A stretch of 6,502 nt of DNA from JBMNCR01 sp049366695 (GCA_049366695.1 JBMNCR010000018.1:1-6502); one strand, 5' to 3'; numbered from the stretch's first letter, positions 1 through 5,857 are shown. A program made the numbers and translations. Notes: generated from the sequence alone by a model not told the origin.

Positions 1-21
1 TAGAAACTAAAAAAGTTTCTA
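1..21. repeat. Short inverted repeat at window edge
   Basis: Eight-base arms TAGAAACT and AGTTTCTA flank a five-A spacer. It lies in the non-IS sequence just beyond the broken end of the IS3 element. The stem is AT-rich and has no clear T-run on the outgoing side, so a terminator role is doubtful. It could equally belong to the end of another mobile element outside the window. Confidence 0.4.
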
Positions 22-31
22 GCGTCATATT

Positions 32-836
32 TTATTCCATCAAAACAACGGGGACCACATTGTATGAATTGAATATTTTTAGATAATACATTTCAGATTT
101 TAGCATTCCCCAGAATGCTTCCATTGGGCCGTTATCGATGCATCTTGATACTCTAGACATACTTTGTGTCATTCCTGCTTTATCTAGCTTTTTCTTAAAT
201 GCTTTTGTAGTATACTGAATTCCACGATCACTATGAAAGATTGGTTTTGCATCAGGATATTGCTTATGGGCTATATCAAAGGTCTTGAATACAAGATCAT
301 TATTATTAGACTTTCCTATGACAAATGAAACGATACTTTTATCGCCTAAATCTAGAATTGCACTCAAATAGGCCTTACTACTTGTCCCACACTTCATTTC
401 AGTTACATCAGTAAGCCACTTTTCACCAAAGTTATCTGCCGTAAACTTGCGATTCAATACATTTTTAGCAGTAATCTGTGGTGTGGACTTCTCATAATTC
501 TTTTTCCTTCGTCGGCATACAGATTTAAGATTTAGTATCTGCATAAGCCTATATATACGCTTTTCATTAATATGAAACTCATTTTCTCTGTTCAGCTTGA
601 TTGTCATTTGCCGATATCCAAGAATCCCACCTTTTTCTTCATAGGCATCTTTGATTAGTGGAAATAGCATTTTATTGAACTGTTCATTTTTACCTTTCTT
701 CACGTTTCAGCCATTTATAGTATGATGAGCGTGAAATTTCAGCGAATCTACACAGCTCTGATATAGAATAACCTTTTTTATCATGTATTTCTTGAATTGC
801 GAGATAAATGGTTTCGTTTCGAACCTGGCTTAAAAT
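32..836 (-). pseudogene. IS3-family transposase OrfB (DDE integrase), frameshifted and truncated
   Basis: This was the catalytic subunit that cuts and joins element ends once fused to OrfA by -1 slippage. The N-terminal part reads from about 836 to a TAA at 690-692 and includes QVRNETIYLAIQEIHDKK and SRSSYYKWLKREER. The remainder continues in another frame from about 691; deleting the T at 692 would join AGG to AAA AAT GAA and restore one protein. In the 223-codon downstream part (GTG at 703), an HTH_21-type segment GILGYRQMTIKLNRE (residues 27-41) precedes the integrase core. The catalytic residues are D99 (LTDVTEM), D159 (FHSDRG) and E195 (GPMEAFWG), with exactly 35 residues between D159 and E195 and the conserved K202 seven after E195. 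The protein loses homology after FNSY (211-214) and ends in foreign sequence, so the C-terminus is missing. The active site is intact, but two lesions make this a pseudogene. Confidence 0.88.
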
Positions 837-1513
837 CGCCTCCTTTCGATTTCGTCGAGCTTTTTTAGGAATTCCATCTCCATTTCCTGTCGCTTGTTTT
901 GTGTCTTAAGTAAGCGATTTTCAGCACGAAGCTTTTCTAATTCAGACATTTCATCCTCAGGCTTTCTGAGACCCCTACGATCAAGCAAACCTTCGACACC
1001 CTTTTGCTCATATTTCTTCATCCAAGCATAGACCTGTTGATAAGATACCTGATATTGTTCAGCAGTTATGGCATAATTATTTTCATGTTCAATACAGTAT
1101 TGAACTATTTCAATTCGTTCATCATAATTGGTTCTTCGCCTGTTAGTCAAAATAGGTTTTCCTCCTGTTCTAGAAGTTTTAAACTCCTCATGACTATTAT
1201 ACTTTAAAATCCAGCGCGATAAAGTAGTATGGCTAGGCATTTTATATTTAATAGCTAAATCATATAAGGCACCTTTGCCATTTAAATATTCATTCACAAC
1301 GTTCATTTTAAATTCACGTGTGTAGTAATCACGATTTTTATTCTTAACAAATGCACAATCTCCAAAAGCTTTATATTTTGCTACCCATTTCCTAAATGAG
1401 GATTCACTGACTCCATATTTTATTCCTACCGTTGTAAGTGAACCATTACCATCCAGGTATTCTTTTACGGCCATTAGTTTTTTATCACCTAATACTTTTT
1501 TCTTTTTAAACAT
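830..1513 (-). CDS. IS3-family transposase OrfA (triple HTH, leucine zipper)
   Basis: OrfA recognises the element ends and forms the N-terminal part of the OrfAB transposase. At 227 residues it is long for the family and contains three successive helix-turn-helix modules: roughly 8-48 (LTTVGIKYGVSESSFRKWV), 65-106 (YDLAIKYKMPSHTTLSRW) and 130-170 (ITAEQYQVSYQQVYAWMKKY). A leucine-zipper coiled coil follows at about 189-219 (SELEKLRAENRLLK) and would drive multimerisation. The ATG at 1513 is preceded by GGAGGAG at 1522-1528 with an eight-base gap, so the start is secure. The frame ends at 830-832, and the slippage site lies about ten codons before the stop. The gene appears intact and its base composition is less AT-rich than the bacteriocin operon. 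OrfA alone cannot transpose the element and often acts as a repressor in this family. Confidence 0.9.
   Translation of the reverse strand: MFKKKKVLGDKKLMAVKEYLDGNGSLTTVGIKYGVSESSFRKWVAKYKAFGDCAFVKNKNRDYYTREFKMNVVNEYLNGKGALYDLAIKYKMPSHTTLSRWILKYNSHEEFKTSRTGGKPILTNRRRTNYDERIEIVQYCIEHENNYAITAEQYQVSYQQVYAWMKKYEQKGVEGLLDRRGLRKPEDEMSELEKLRAENRLLKTQNKRQEMEMEFLKKLDEIERRRF
860..866 (-). promoter_or_regulatory. Programmed -1 frameshift site of the IS3 element
   Basis: On the minus strand OrfA reads CTA AAA AAG, giving the classic A-AAA-AAG slippery heptamer. Slipping back one base here turns FLKK-LDEIERRRF into FLKK-ARRNRKEAILSQVRNE, which runs directly into OrfB. That is how IS3-family elements make the OrfAB transposase. 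The site is intact although the downstream OrfB is broken. Confidence 0.85.
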
Positions 1514-1597
1514 AAAACATGCTCCTCCCTGTGGTAAACAATTTTTATTATTTAAACTGTCTACTACAAGGGGAGCATATCAGAAAATCTCGTCCCT

Positions 1598-1752
1598 ACT
1601 TTTTTATAATTACGACAAACCTAGAATTTAGTAAATGGAACGGTATATTTTATGATGAAAAACTCACCAGTGCAATTATTGATAGGCTAGTTCCTCATAG
1701 CCATTTACTTATATTCAATGGTCTTGCCAAAAACATTCAGTTATTGTACTGA
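1598..1752 (+). pseudogene. istB: IstB (IS21-family helper ATPase), C-terminal remnant
   Basis: The plus-strand reading IITTNLEFSKWNGIFYDEK followed by LTSAIIDRLVPHSHLLIFNG is the signature of the C-terminal part of IstB, the AAA+ helper ATPase that assists the IstA transposase. It covers the sensor-I-like TTN segment and the conserved AIIDRL...H motif. The Walker A and B parts are absent: upstream the frame runs into the end of the IS3 element at about 1582. Downstream, homology stops after FNG and the frame ends with LAKNIQLLY. It is therefore broken on both sides. It overlaps the 3' end of the convergent YIP1-family gene by 12 bases, suggesting that the overlap arose by insertion or decay. 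An open frame continues back to 1519, but that part is IS3 sequence. Confidence 0.75.
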
Positions 1753-2409
1753 TTCTACATTATCTATATATTGATTAGAAAGCTCGTACGAACCAAAAGC
1801 AAATGCAAAACCAATTAAAAATAATATGCAATGAATTATAGCACTTTTTTTAATAGACATTTCAAATAAAACTGATGTACCAACAATTATCAAAAATAGC
1901 GACCATAAACTTGGTATATTAACATATGATAATAAAGTGTTTATTAAGCTAATTGAATCAAAACTTTGTGGCGTAAAACTATTAACAAGACCCATTATTT
2001 TTACTGGATATGAAGTAACTAGAGTCAATATAACCATATGGCTAAAAGTTCCCTCCCCTTTAAAAACACCTTTTATTATTAAGTAATATATTGTAGACAT
2101 TAAGTAAATTCCTATCAATAATCCTAACATAGTTAAAACTATTGTTAAAATTGGTGAATTTGCGATGCTTATTGCAGTATTTATGCTTTCGATTTCAGCA
2201 AATGACATTCCTTCAGTAGCTGTATGCATTATTTCATTTGTTGCTTTTGCATTTGTATATTTAGTTATTAATGCAGTAACCATAGAGAACATACTAATTA
2301 CTACTAGATGAAAAAGATACTTTGGATTTTCTTTATACTTCTCAAAGAATTGAGAAGGCTTAATAATATAAAACTTGATTCTTTCAAAAACACTTTGTTT
2401 CTCGTTCAC
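1741..2409 (-). CDS. YIP1-family polytopic membrane protein
   Basis: This 222-residue integral membrane protein has the layout of bacterial YIP1 (Yip1 domain) proteins. A short cytosolic amphipathic N-terminus (IKFYIIKPSQFFEKYKENPK, 11-30) is followed by five hydrophobic segments at about 32-50, 87-113, 122-145, 167-185 and 188-206. No enzyme motif is visible and the bacterial family has no settled function. The GTG at 2409 is preceded by GGGGAG with a seven-base gap, a clear ribosome binding site, so GTG is preferred. The gene lies 245 bases downstream of the bacteriocin operon and probably has its own promoter; a TATAAT at 2429-2434 is close but would leave a very short leader. A role in self-protection against the bacteriocin is possible from position alone. 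Its last codons overlap the IstB remnant on the other strand. Confidence 0.75.
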   Translation of the reverse strand: MNEKQSVFERIKFYIIKPSQFFEKYKENPKYLFHLVVISMFSMVTALITKYTNAKATNEIMHTATEGMSFAEIESINTAISIANSPILTIVLTMLGLLIGIYLMSTIYYLIIKGVFKGEGTFSHMVILTLVTSYPVKIMGLVNSFTPQSFDSISLINTLLSYVNIPSLWSLFLIIVGTSVLFEMSIKKSAIIHCILFLIGFAFAFGSYELSNQYIDNVESVQ

Positions 2410-2484
2410 AAATAATCTCCCCTATTTTATTATATAAATATCCAACTTTATTAAAAAACATGTTAAGTACCAAGTATATTTAAA

Positions 2485-2505
2485 ATAAATCTTTCACAGA
2501 TTTAT
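2485..2505 (-). terminator. Weak hairpin, possible end of bacteriocin operon
   Basis: On the minus strand ATAAATCT and AGATTTAT pair around GTGAA and are followed by TTTTA. It lies about 150 bases past the last operon gene. The stem is eight pairs but has only one G-C pair and the U-tract is short, so termination would be inefficient. The remaining sequence at 2410-2654 is AT-rich with no open frame or RNA gene that I can support. Confidence 0.25.
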
Positions 2506-2654
2506 ATTCTAAAATACTTATAGGATAGTTATTAATCTACTAGAAATAATTTGTAATATCATTTTATTGATATTCTCATTTGTTTCTCTCTCACATGAGC
2601 AATAATAAAGGACATAATATATTAATTTTATTCTTTTTAATATTTTAGTTGCGT

Positions 2655-3101
2655 TTATAGAGCTCCAAAAGTACCCTCAATTATAGCTGATATGAATATA
2701 AGAATAGCATAAATTATGCTCCAACGTGAAAAATTTTTTTTTATTAGCCTAAATGAAATAGCTACCGGAATAGCAAAAGCTAATAATTCAAAAGGTACAT
2801 GTACAAACTTTGATAATACTAAACCATTTTCTAAATAATACATACCAAAAAGAATAGCCGAATAAAAACTAATTGTAATATGATAATATATACCACCTAT
2901 ATAAGGTATTCCGTATATGATAATAAAAATTATATTATGAAAAAATATAGTCTTCCATGTAATCCCAGGATCTTCGGTAAAAATTGAAAATGATATACTT
3001 TCTATTAAAATGAATTTCATTGAGAAAATCAATGAAATAAATATAATTATATTTATAATGTATATTTGGAATATTTTTTTTAATTGATCCTTGAAAGCCA
3101 T
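2655..3101 (-). CDS. SpoIIM/DUF95-family membrane protein of circular bacteriocin operon
   Basis: This 148-residue membrane protein resembles the SpoIIM (DUF95) family. A membrane protein of this family is a hallmark of circular bacteriocin clusters (AS-48, circularin A, uberolysin, NKR-5-3B) and is needed for maturation, export or immunity. Hydrophobic segments lie at about 12-36, 52-72, 76-90, 103-120 and 127-145. Family-like features are HNIIFIIIYGIPYIGGIYYH (55-74), SFYSAILFG (78-86) and HVPFELLAFAIPVAISFRL (101-119), matching the usual H-x-x-x-E-L...G/S-x-RL pattern. The ATG at 3101 is chosen because GGATG precedes it by eight bases; a TTG at 3119 would add six residues but has no ribosome binding site. 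It overlaps the upstream 175-aa gene by 22 bases, indicating translational coupling. It is the last gene of the operon. Confidence 0.72.
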   Translation of the reverse strand: MAFKDQLKKIFQIYIINIIIFISLIFSMKFILIESISFSIFTEDPGITWKTIFFHNIIFIIIYGIPYIGGIYYHITISFYSAILFGMYYLENGLVLSKFVHVPFELLAFAIPVAISFRLIKKNFSRWSIIYAILIFISAIIEGTFGAL

Positions 3102-3607
3102 AATAATATCATCCCACAAATAGTATTAAAAATTAATGTTATACTAACTAAAAGTATTAACATCTTTTTTTTGGGTTTATAATATTCGTCTAAAACTATA
3201 TACTTTTTTAATAAAAACAGATATGGTATTAAAAGTAATAATCGAATCATGCTATCTATAAACCAATAATAATTAAATAGCAACAAAATTATGTATGAAA
3301 TAGTAGCAAAAACAAAGTAATAAATAGTATAAGTATAATAAACATCTATCTTGTTAATTCTATACTGTGATAATCTTATAAAAACCACTAAAAAATTAGA
3401 AATAATTAGCAATTCTACCGTACCACTGAATATTATTGATATAAATACAATAAAACTAAGATTTATATTGCCTAATTCTTTAGTCTCTATATTAATTATA
3501 TTATTATTTAATAAAAAATTACTTTTGAAAAATAAAATAAAAGATAATGAAATTAATAAAATAAAAATTATACCTAATTTAAGTTTGACGCTTTTTTCAT
3601 TTCGCAT
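3080..3607 (-). CDS. Small polytopic membrane protein, candidate immunity or transport subunit
   Basis: I do not recognise this 175-residue protein by motif. It has about five hydrophobic segments (about 10-28, 50-78, 90-112, 117-134, 148-171), with cytosolic-type basic stretches at RLSQYRINK (78-86) and KPKKK (144-148). The topology faintly resembles YIP1 proteins, but that is only a resemblance. The ATG at 3607 has AGGTG seven bases upstream. It overlaps the ABC ATPase gene by 34 bases and the SpoIIM-like gene by 22, so it is certainly part of the operon. Circular bacteriocin clusters normally carry a small hydrophobic, basic immunity protein of about 50 residues. None is present here, so this protein, basic and fully membrane-embedded, is a candidate for that role or for the permease partner of the ATPase. 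Confidence 0.65.
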   Translation of the reverse strand: MRNEKSVKLKLGIIFILLISLSFILFFKSNFLLNNNIINIETKELGNINLSFIVFISIIFSGTVELLIISNFLVVFIRLSQYRINKIDVYYTYTIYYFVFATISYIILLLFNYYWFIDSMIRLLLLIPYLFLLKKYIVLDEYYKPKKKMLILLVSITLIFNTICGMILLWLSRIN

Positions 3608-4191
3608 AATATTACACCTACTTTTAATTTTTCTAAAATTTCGTTAACAATATAATTATTATGTTCAACAAAAATTAATGTCACATTGTCTTTTTTAATC
3701 AACTCTCTTATTCTTGATATCACTTTTACTTGTATTTCTCTATCCAAGCCCGACAATATTTCATCTAAAAAGTAATACTGTCTATCTACAAACAATGGCA
3801 CTAATAATAATTTTTTTATACTGCCTGTTGATAATTCTCCAATAAATTTATTAAAATCTTCATAAAAATTCAATTCTTTTAGAATATTGGTGCATGTGTC
3901 TAAGTCTATTTCATATAAAAACAGTATCTCTTTTATTACATTTTTTACTTTTTCATCACTCGTAAAAAACTCTGATGATGGTATGTATATTACTTCATTA
4001 TTGGGTAATGTATAACTATCTTTTTGAATAAAGTTTTTCTCAAGTTGCAGTATAGAATTAATTAAAACAGTTTTACCACTTCCATTTTTACCAGTGATTC
4101 TATAGGATTTACCATCTTCAATAGTAATATTAATATCTGATAATATAATATTGCTATTTATTGAAACTCTCCCATCTCTAATTTTTATCAT
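3574..4191 (-). CDS. ABC transporter ATP-binding protein of circular bacteriocin operon
   Basis: This 205-residue nucleotide-binding subunit hydrolyses ATP at the inner membrane face and would power bacteriocin export or self-protection together with the membrane proteins beside it. Visible motifs in order are Walker A GKNGSGKT (34-41), signature LSTGS (120-124, a variant of LSGGQ), Walker B YYFLDE (139-144) with catalytic E144, D-loop SGLD (147-150) and the H-loop histidine H177 in FVEHN. The Q-loop position, normally a YxPQ-like sequence, reads YIPSSEFF (69-76) with Ser in place of Gln. ATG at 4191 is preceded by GAGG with a seven-base gap and overlaps the upstream gene by 14 bases. Small stand-alone ATPases of this type are standard in circular bacteriocin clusters (CirD, EnkB4, As-48D class). 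The family assignment is secure; the substrate is inferred from context. Confidence 0.88.
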   Translation of the reverse strand: MIKIRDGRVSINSNIILSDINITIEDGKSYRITGKNGSGKTVLINSILQLEKNFIQKDSYTLPNNEVIYIPSSEFFTSDEKVKNVIKEILFLYEIDLDTCTNILKELNFYEDFNKFIGELSTGSIKKLLLVPLFVDRQYYFLDEILSGLDREIQVKVISRIRELIKKDNVTLIFVEHNNYIVNEILEKLKVGVILCEMKKASNLN

Positions 4192-5311
4192 TATTTAACC
4201 TCACTCTTCTTTTTATTAAACGTATATATGAAACACAAGCAACGAAAAAAACGATACACATTATTTCGTTTACATATTGAGTAGCATTTAAAAAGTTAAC
4301 TATATTTTCATCTAAACTTAAAATATGATTTATTAAATTATTTTCTATAATTACAAAAATAATTGTACAAAATAATATAAAATTTAGAAATATATTTATA
4401 AATGATTTTGCTATTTTATTTGAATATACAATTGAGGTACTTTGTATGTAAAACGAAATAATTACATCTATTACAAATAAAAAATTAAGAAATATTATTA
4501 AAATTGTAGATATGTATGAAATCAAATTATTTTTCCATAATCCTATTGAAAATAAAAAAAACAGTATTATCAATATCTGTACGAATATACCTCGAAATTT
4601 TACAGTATTAAAAAAATTCATAATTACTCTTTTCTGTTTTAACATAAATAAGTTCAGACGATTTTGAAATATTTTTTTATATGACTTACTAGATTCAGAA
4701 AATTTTAATTCAAGTGTGAATAAAATGTATAATAAATAGTAACCAAAAACTAATTCAGTATTAAAAATTTTAATATTGAATATTTCTAATAGTATTGTTG
4801 ATACTGGAACAAAAAAAACAATCAAAATTTGTTTATACTCCATAATTTTGTTGAATTTAATACTTACTCTTAGGTAATCAAATACAGATGATTTATAAGT
4901 ATAACATAAAAAAATCAAGATTAATTCTGTCAAATAAAATAAAATATATGTAATTAATGTAAAATCAAATAATAAATACGGTATAGAAGCAATGGAATAT
5001 AAAATAAAAAAAAGCACTATTCTTATTTGATTTAAAAATACATTAGAAAATATTAGTATACTAAATAGCATTACTAAGTTTACTATATATGTTGTGTCTA
5101 TAAGAATAGAATAAACATTAATGATAGCTATACAAGCAAACATAAAAATGTTAAATTTATTCAGAAATATTTTATTTATCAAATATATAGAACGCTTATA
5201 TTTTGACTTAAGACATATTAATTTATATTCTGAAATATTAATTTTATCAATTATATTATTTATTGTTAAAAGAGTTGTAATAAGCGTACAATAATATTGT
5301 AGTATAAACAT
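4178..5311 (-). CDS. Large polytopic membrane protein, putative bacteriocin maturation/export component
   Basis: This 377-residue integral membrane protein has about ten hydrophobic segments (for example 54-72, 76-94, 97-115, 117-137, 161-180, 186-203, 241-259, 265-290, 303-323, 347-364). A basic cytosolic loop lies around 207-240 and the tail is Arg/Lys-rich (RLIKRRVRLNNDKN, 364-377). No catalytic motif is evident. Circular bacteriocin operons typically place a large multi-spanning protein directly after the precursor gene (CirB, UblB, EnkB2 class), where it is required for production and may help cleave, ligate or export the peptide; this gene occupies that position. The ATG at 5311 has a strong AGGAGG six bases upstream. 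It follows the precursor by 71 bases and overlaps the ATPase by 14. It is smaller than CirB as I recall it, and an ABC-2-like permease role for the adjacent ATPase is an alternative. Confidence 0.65.
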   Translation of the reverse strand: MFILQYYCTLITTLLTINNIIDKINISEYKLICLKSKYKRSIYLINKIFLNKFNIFMFACIAIINVYSILIDTTYIVNLVMLFSILIFSNVFLNQIRIVLFFILYSIASIPYLLFDFTLITYILFYLTELILIFLCYTYKSSVFDYLRVSIKFNKIMEYKQILIVFFVPVSTILLEIFNIKIFNTELVFGYYLLYILFTLELKFSESSKSYKKIFQNRLNLFMLKQKRVIMNFFNTVKFRGIFVQILIILFFLFSIGLWKNNLISYISTILIIFLNFLFVIDVIISFYIQSTSIVYSNKIAKSFINIFLNFILFCTIIFVIIENNLINHILSLDENIVNFLNATQYVNEIMCIVFFVACVSYIRLIKRRVRLNNDKN

Positions 5312-5328
5312 AATTTCCTCCTACTTAA

Positions 5329-5380
5329 TAATAAAAATAGTTATCTCTAAATATTAACTAATAAATAATTATTTTTATTA
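5329..5380. repeat. Inverted repeat between precursor and downstream operon genes
   Basis: Arms TAATAAAAATA (5329-5339) and TATTTTTATTA (5370-5380) are perfect complements of 11 bases. A nested pair, TAGTTA (5338-5343) and TAACTA (5355-5360), shares the end of one arm. In the minus-strand transcript this would fold into a long AU-rich stem directly after the precursor stop and before the AGGAGG of the 377-aa gene. It could act as a leaky terminator or a 3' stabiliser that keeps precursor mRNA above machinery mRNA. The lack of G-C pairs makes the strength uncertain. Confidence 0.5.
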
Positions 5381-5382
5381 CA

Positions 5383-5661
5383 TTACCAACCTACTGCAGC
5401 TACTCTACCAAGTCTTTTAACCATATACTTTAATAAAGCCATACCAATTACTGCAACACCACCACCTGCAATTATTAGTCCGATTATAGTTGCAATGACC
5501 ATTCCTGCAAATATAGCATCAACAATTTTCCTAGCAGCATAAGCAGATACGCCTAACATTGAGTCAACATTAGGCATACAACCAATACAAATAATAACTA
5601 ATGCAGTTAATAATACTGTCCTTAAACTAAAGAATTTCATTTTTCTTTCTGTAATTGTCAT
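5383..5661 (-). CDS. Circular (head-to-tail cyclised) bacteriocin precursor
   Basis: This 92-residue precursor would be cleaved, joined N- to C-terminus and exported as a pore-forming, saposin-like helical circular peptide. The leader (MTITERKMKFFSLRTVLLTA onward) has a basic start and a hydrophobic stretch, as in AS-48. The core contains LGVSAYAARKIVDAI (36-50), which closely parallels the LGISSYAAKKVIDII of enterocin NKR-5-3B and the LGISTAAAKKAIDII of amylocyclicin as I recall them. It then has a hydrophobic ATIIGLIIAGGG stretch (57-68), a basic LLKYMVKRLGR helix (76-86) and a C-terminal AAVGW. Trp at the last position is also found in AS-48, uberolysin and NKR-5-3B. Alignment to amylocyclicin puts cleavage before V32 (61-residue ring); before M35 (58 residues) is an alternative by analogy with AS-48. 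Net charge is strongly positive, so subgroup I. The ATG at 5661 has AGAAG about six bases upstream; ATG at residue 8 is also possible and would give a shorter, 24-residue leader. Confidence 0.88.
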   Translation of the reverse strand: MTITERKMKFFSLRTVLLTALVIICIGCMPNVDSMLGVSAYAARKIVDAIFAGMVIATIIGLIIAGGGVAVIGMALLKYMVKRLGRVAAVGW

Positions 5662-5696
5662 ATTTTTCTTCTTTTAATTTATTTATGATACAACTT

Positions 5697-5742
5697 ATGT
5701 ACATTCTGACCTTATTATATCCCAAATAGATTATCACCACTT
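5697..5742 (-). promoter_or_regulatory. Putative promoter of the bacteriocin precursor
   Basis: A perfect TATAAT (5714-5719) sits on the minus strand with a transcript start expected near 5707, giving a leader of about 46 bases. The -35 position 17 bases upstream reads AAGTGG, far from TTGACA, which would suit an activated promoter. A palindrome ATGTACAT (5697-5704) falls at about the transcript start and could be an operator. Confidence 0.5.
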
Positions 5743-5758
5743 ATATAATATTATTTAG

Positions 5759-5857
5759 TCAAAACAACCTGCCATAAGTCTTGAAAATTGTAGTTAAACA
5801 GGCTTCCCCACAATCTTGAATATCATGTTGTTTTACACAGATGTATTCCTTAAACAT
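5759..5857 (-). pseudogene. N-terminal stub of C39-peptidase bacteriocin ABC exporter
   Basis: A 32-codon frame begins at ATG 5857 (AAGGA five bases upstream) and reads MFKEYICVKQHDIQDCGEAC followed by LTTIFKTYGRLF and TGA. This is the start of the C39 cysteine peptidase domain that opens double-glycine bacteriocin exporters (LagD/ComA/PCAT type). Q10 corresponds to the oxyanion glutamine and C16 in QDCGEAC to the nucleophile, exactly six residues apart as in that family; the YG at 28-29 also fits. The catalytic His and Asp, the membrane domain and the ATPase, some 650 residues in total, are absent, and the DNA after the stop is AT-rich promoter sequence. It cannot be an active peptidase. It lies between the LytTR site and the bacteriocin promoter, and is most likely a relic of a linear-bacteriocin export gene replaced by the circular bacteriocin operon. 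It is still translatable as a short peptide. Confidence 0.78.

Larger units (their letters stand above)
60..1582 (-). mobile_element. IS3-family insertion sequence, truncated and inactive
   Basis: This is an IS3-family element with OrfA and OrfB on the minus strand joined by a slippage site. The OrfA-side end is placed at about 1582, where the minus strand begins TGATATGCTCCCC ahead of OrfA; the TG...CA ending suits the family, but 1568 (TGTAGTAGACAG) is an alternative edge. At the OrfB end the transposase reading breaks off near base 60, in the middle of the usual FNSY region, so the last 50 to 60 residues and the partner inverted repeat are missing. OrfB also carries a frameshift. The element cannot encode a complete transposase, and no target-site duplication can be tested because one end is lost. 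Confidence 0.8.

Noticed and set aside
839..844. AGGAGG on the minus strand near the OrfA stop, considered as a ribosome binding site for separate OrfB initiation.
   Set aside because: The only candidate start, ATT at 836, is two bases away, which is too close, and slippage already explains OrfB expression.
1004..1207. Plus-strand open frame of 67 codons inside OrfA.
   Set aside because: It is antisense to a well-supported transposase gene and its translation has no recognisable features.
1519..1597. N-terminal part of the plus-strand frame that continues into the IstB remnant.
   Set aside because: This portion is the IS3 end and OrfA leader read backwards; only the part from about 1598 matches IstB.
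3351..3647. Plus-strand open frame of 98 codons opposite the 175-aa and ATPase genes.
   Set aside because: The hydrophobic product is the expected shadow of AT-rich membrane-protein DNA, and it spans two overlapping real genes.
5383..5661. Lipoprotein signal (IGC) in the bacteriocin leader.
   Set aside because: The residue at -3 is Cys rather than Leu, and the C-terminal part is a clear circular bacteriocin core, so a lipobox is unlikely.
5751..5820. An imperfect 35-bp tandem repeat starting TTCAAGA, about 20 of 35 identical, first taken for regulator sites upstream of the bacteriocin promoter.
   Set aside because: The period does not fit LytTR spacing and the segment is explained as coding sequence of the C39 exporter stub, where the similarity looks coincidental.
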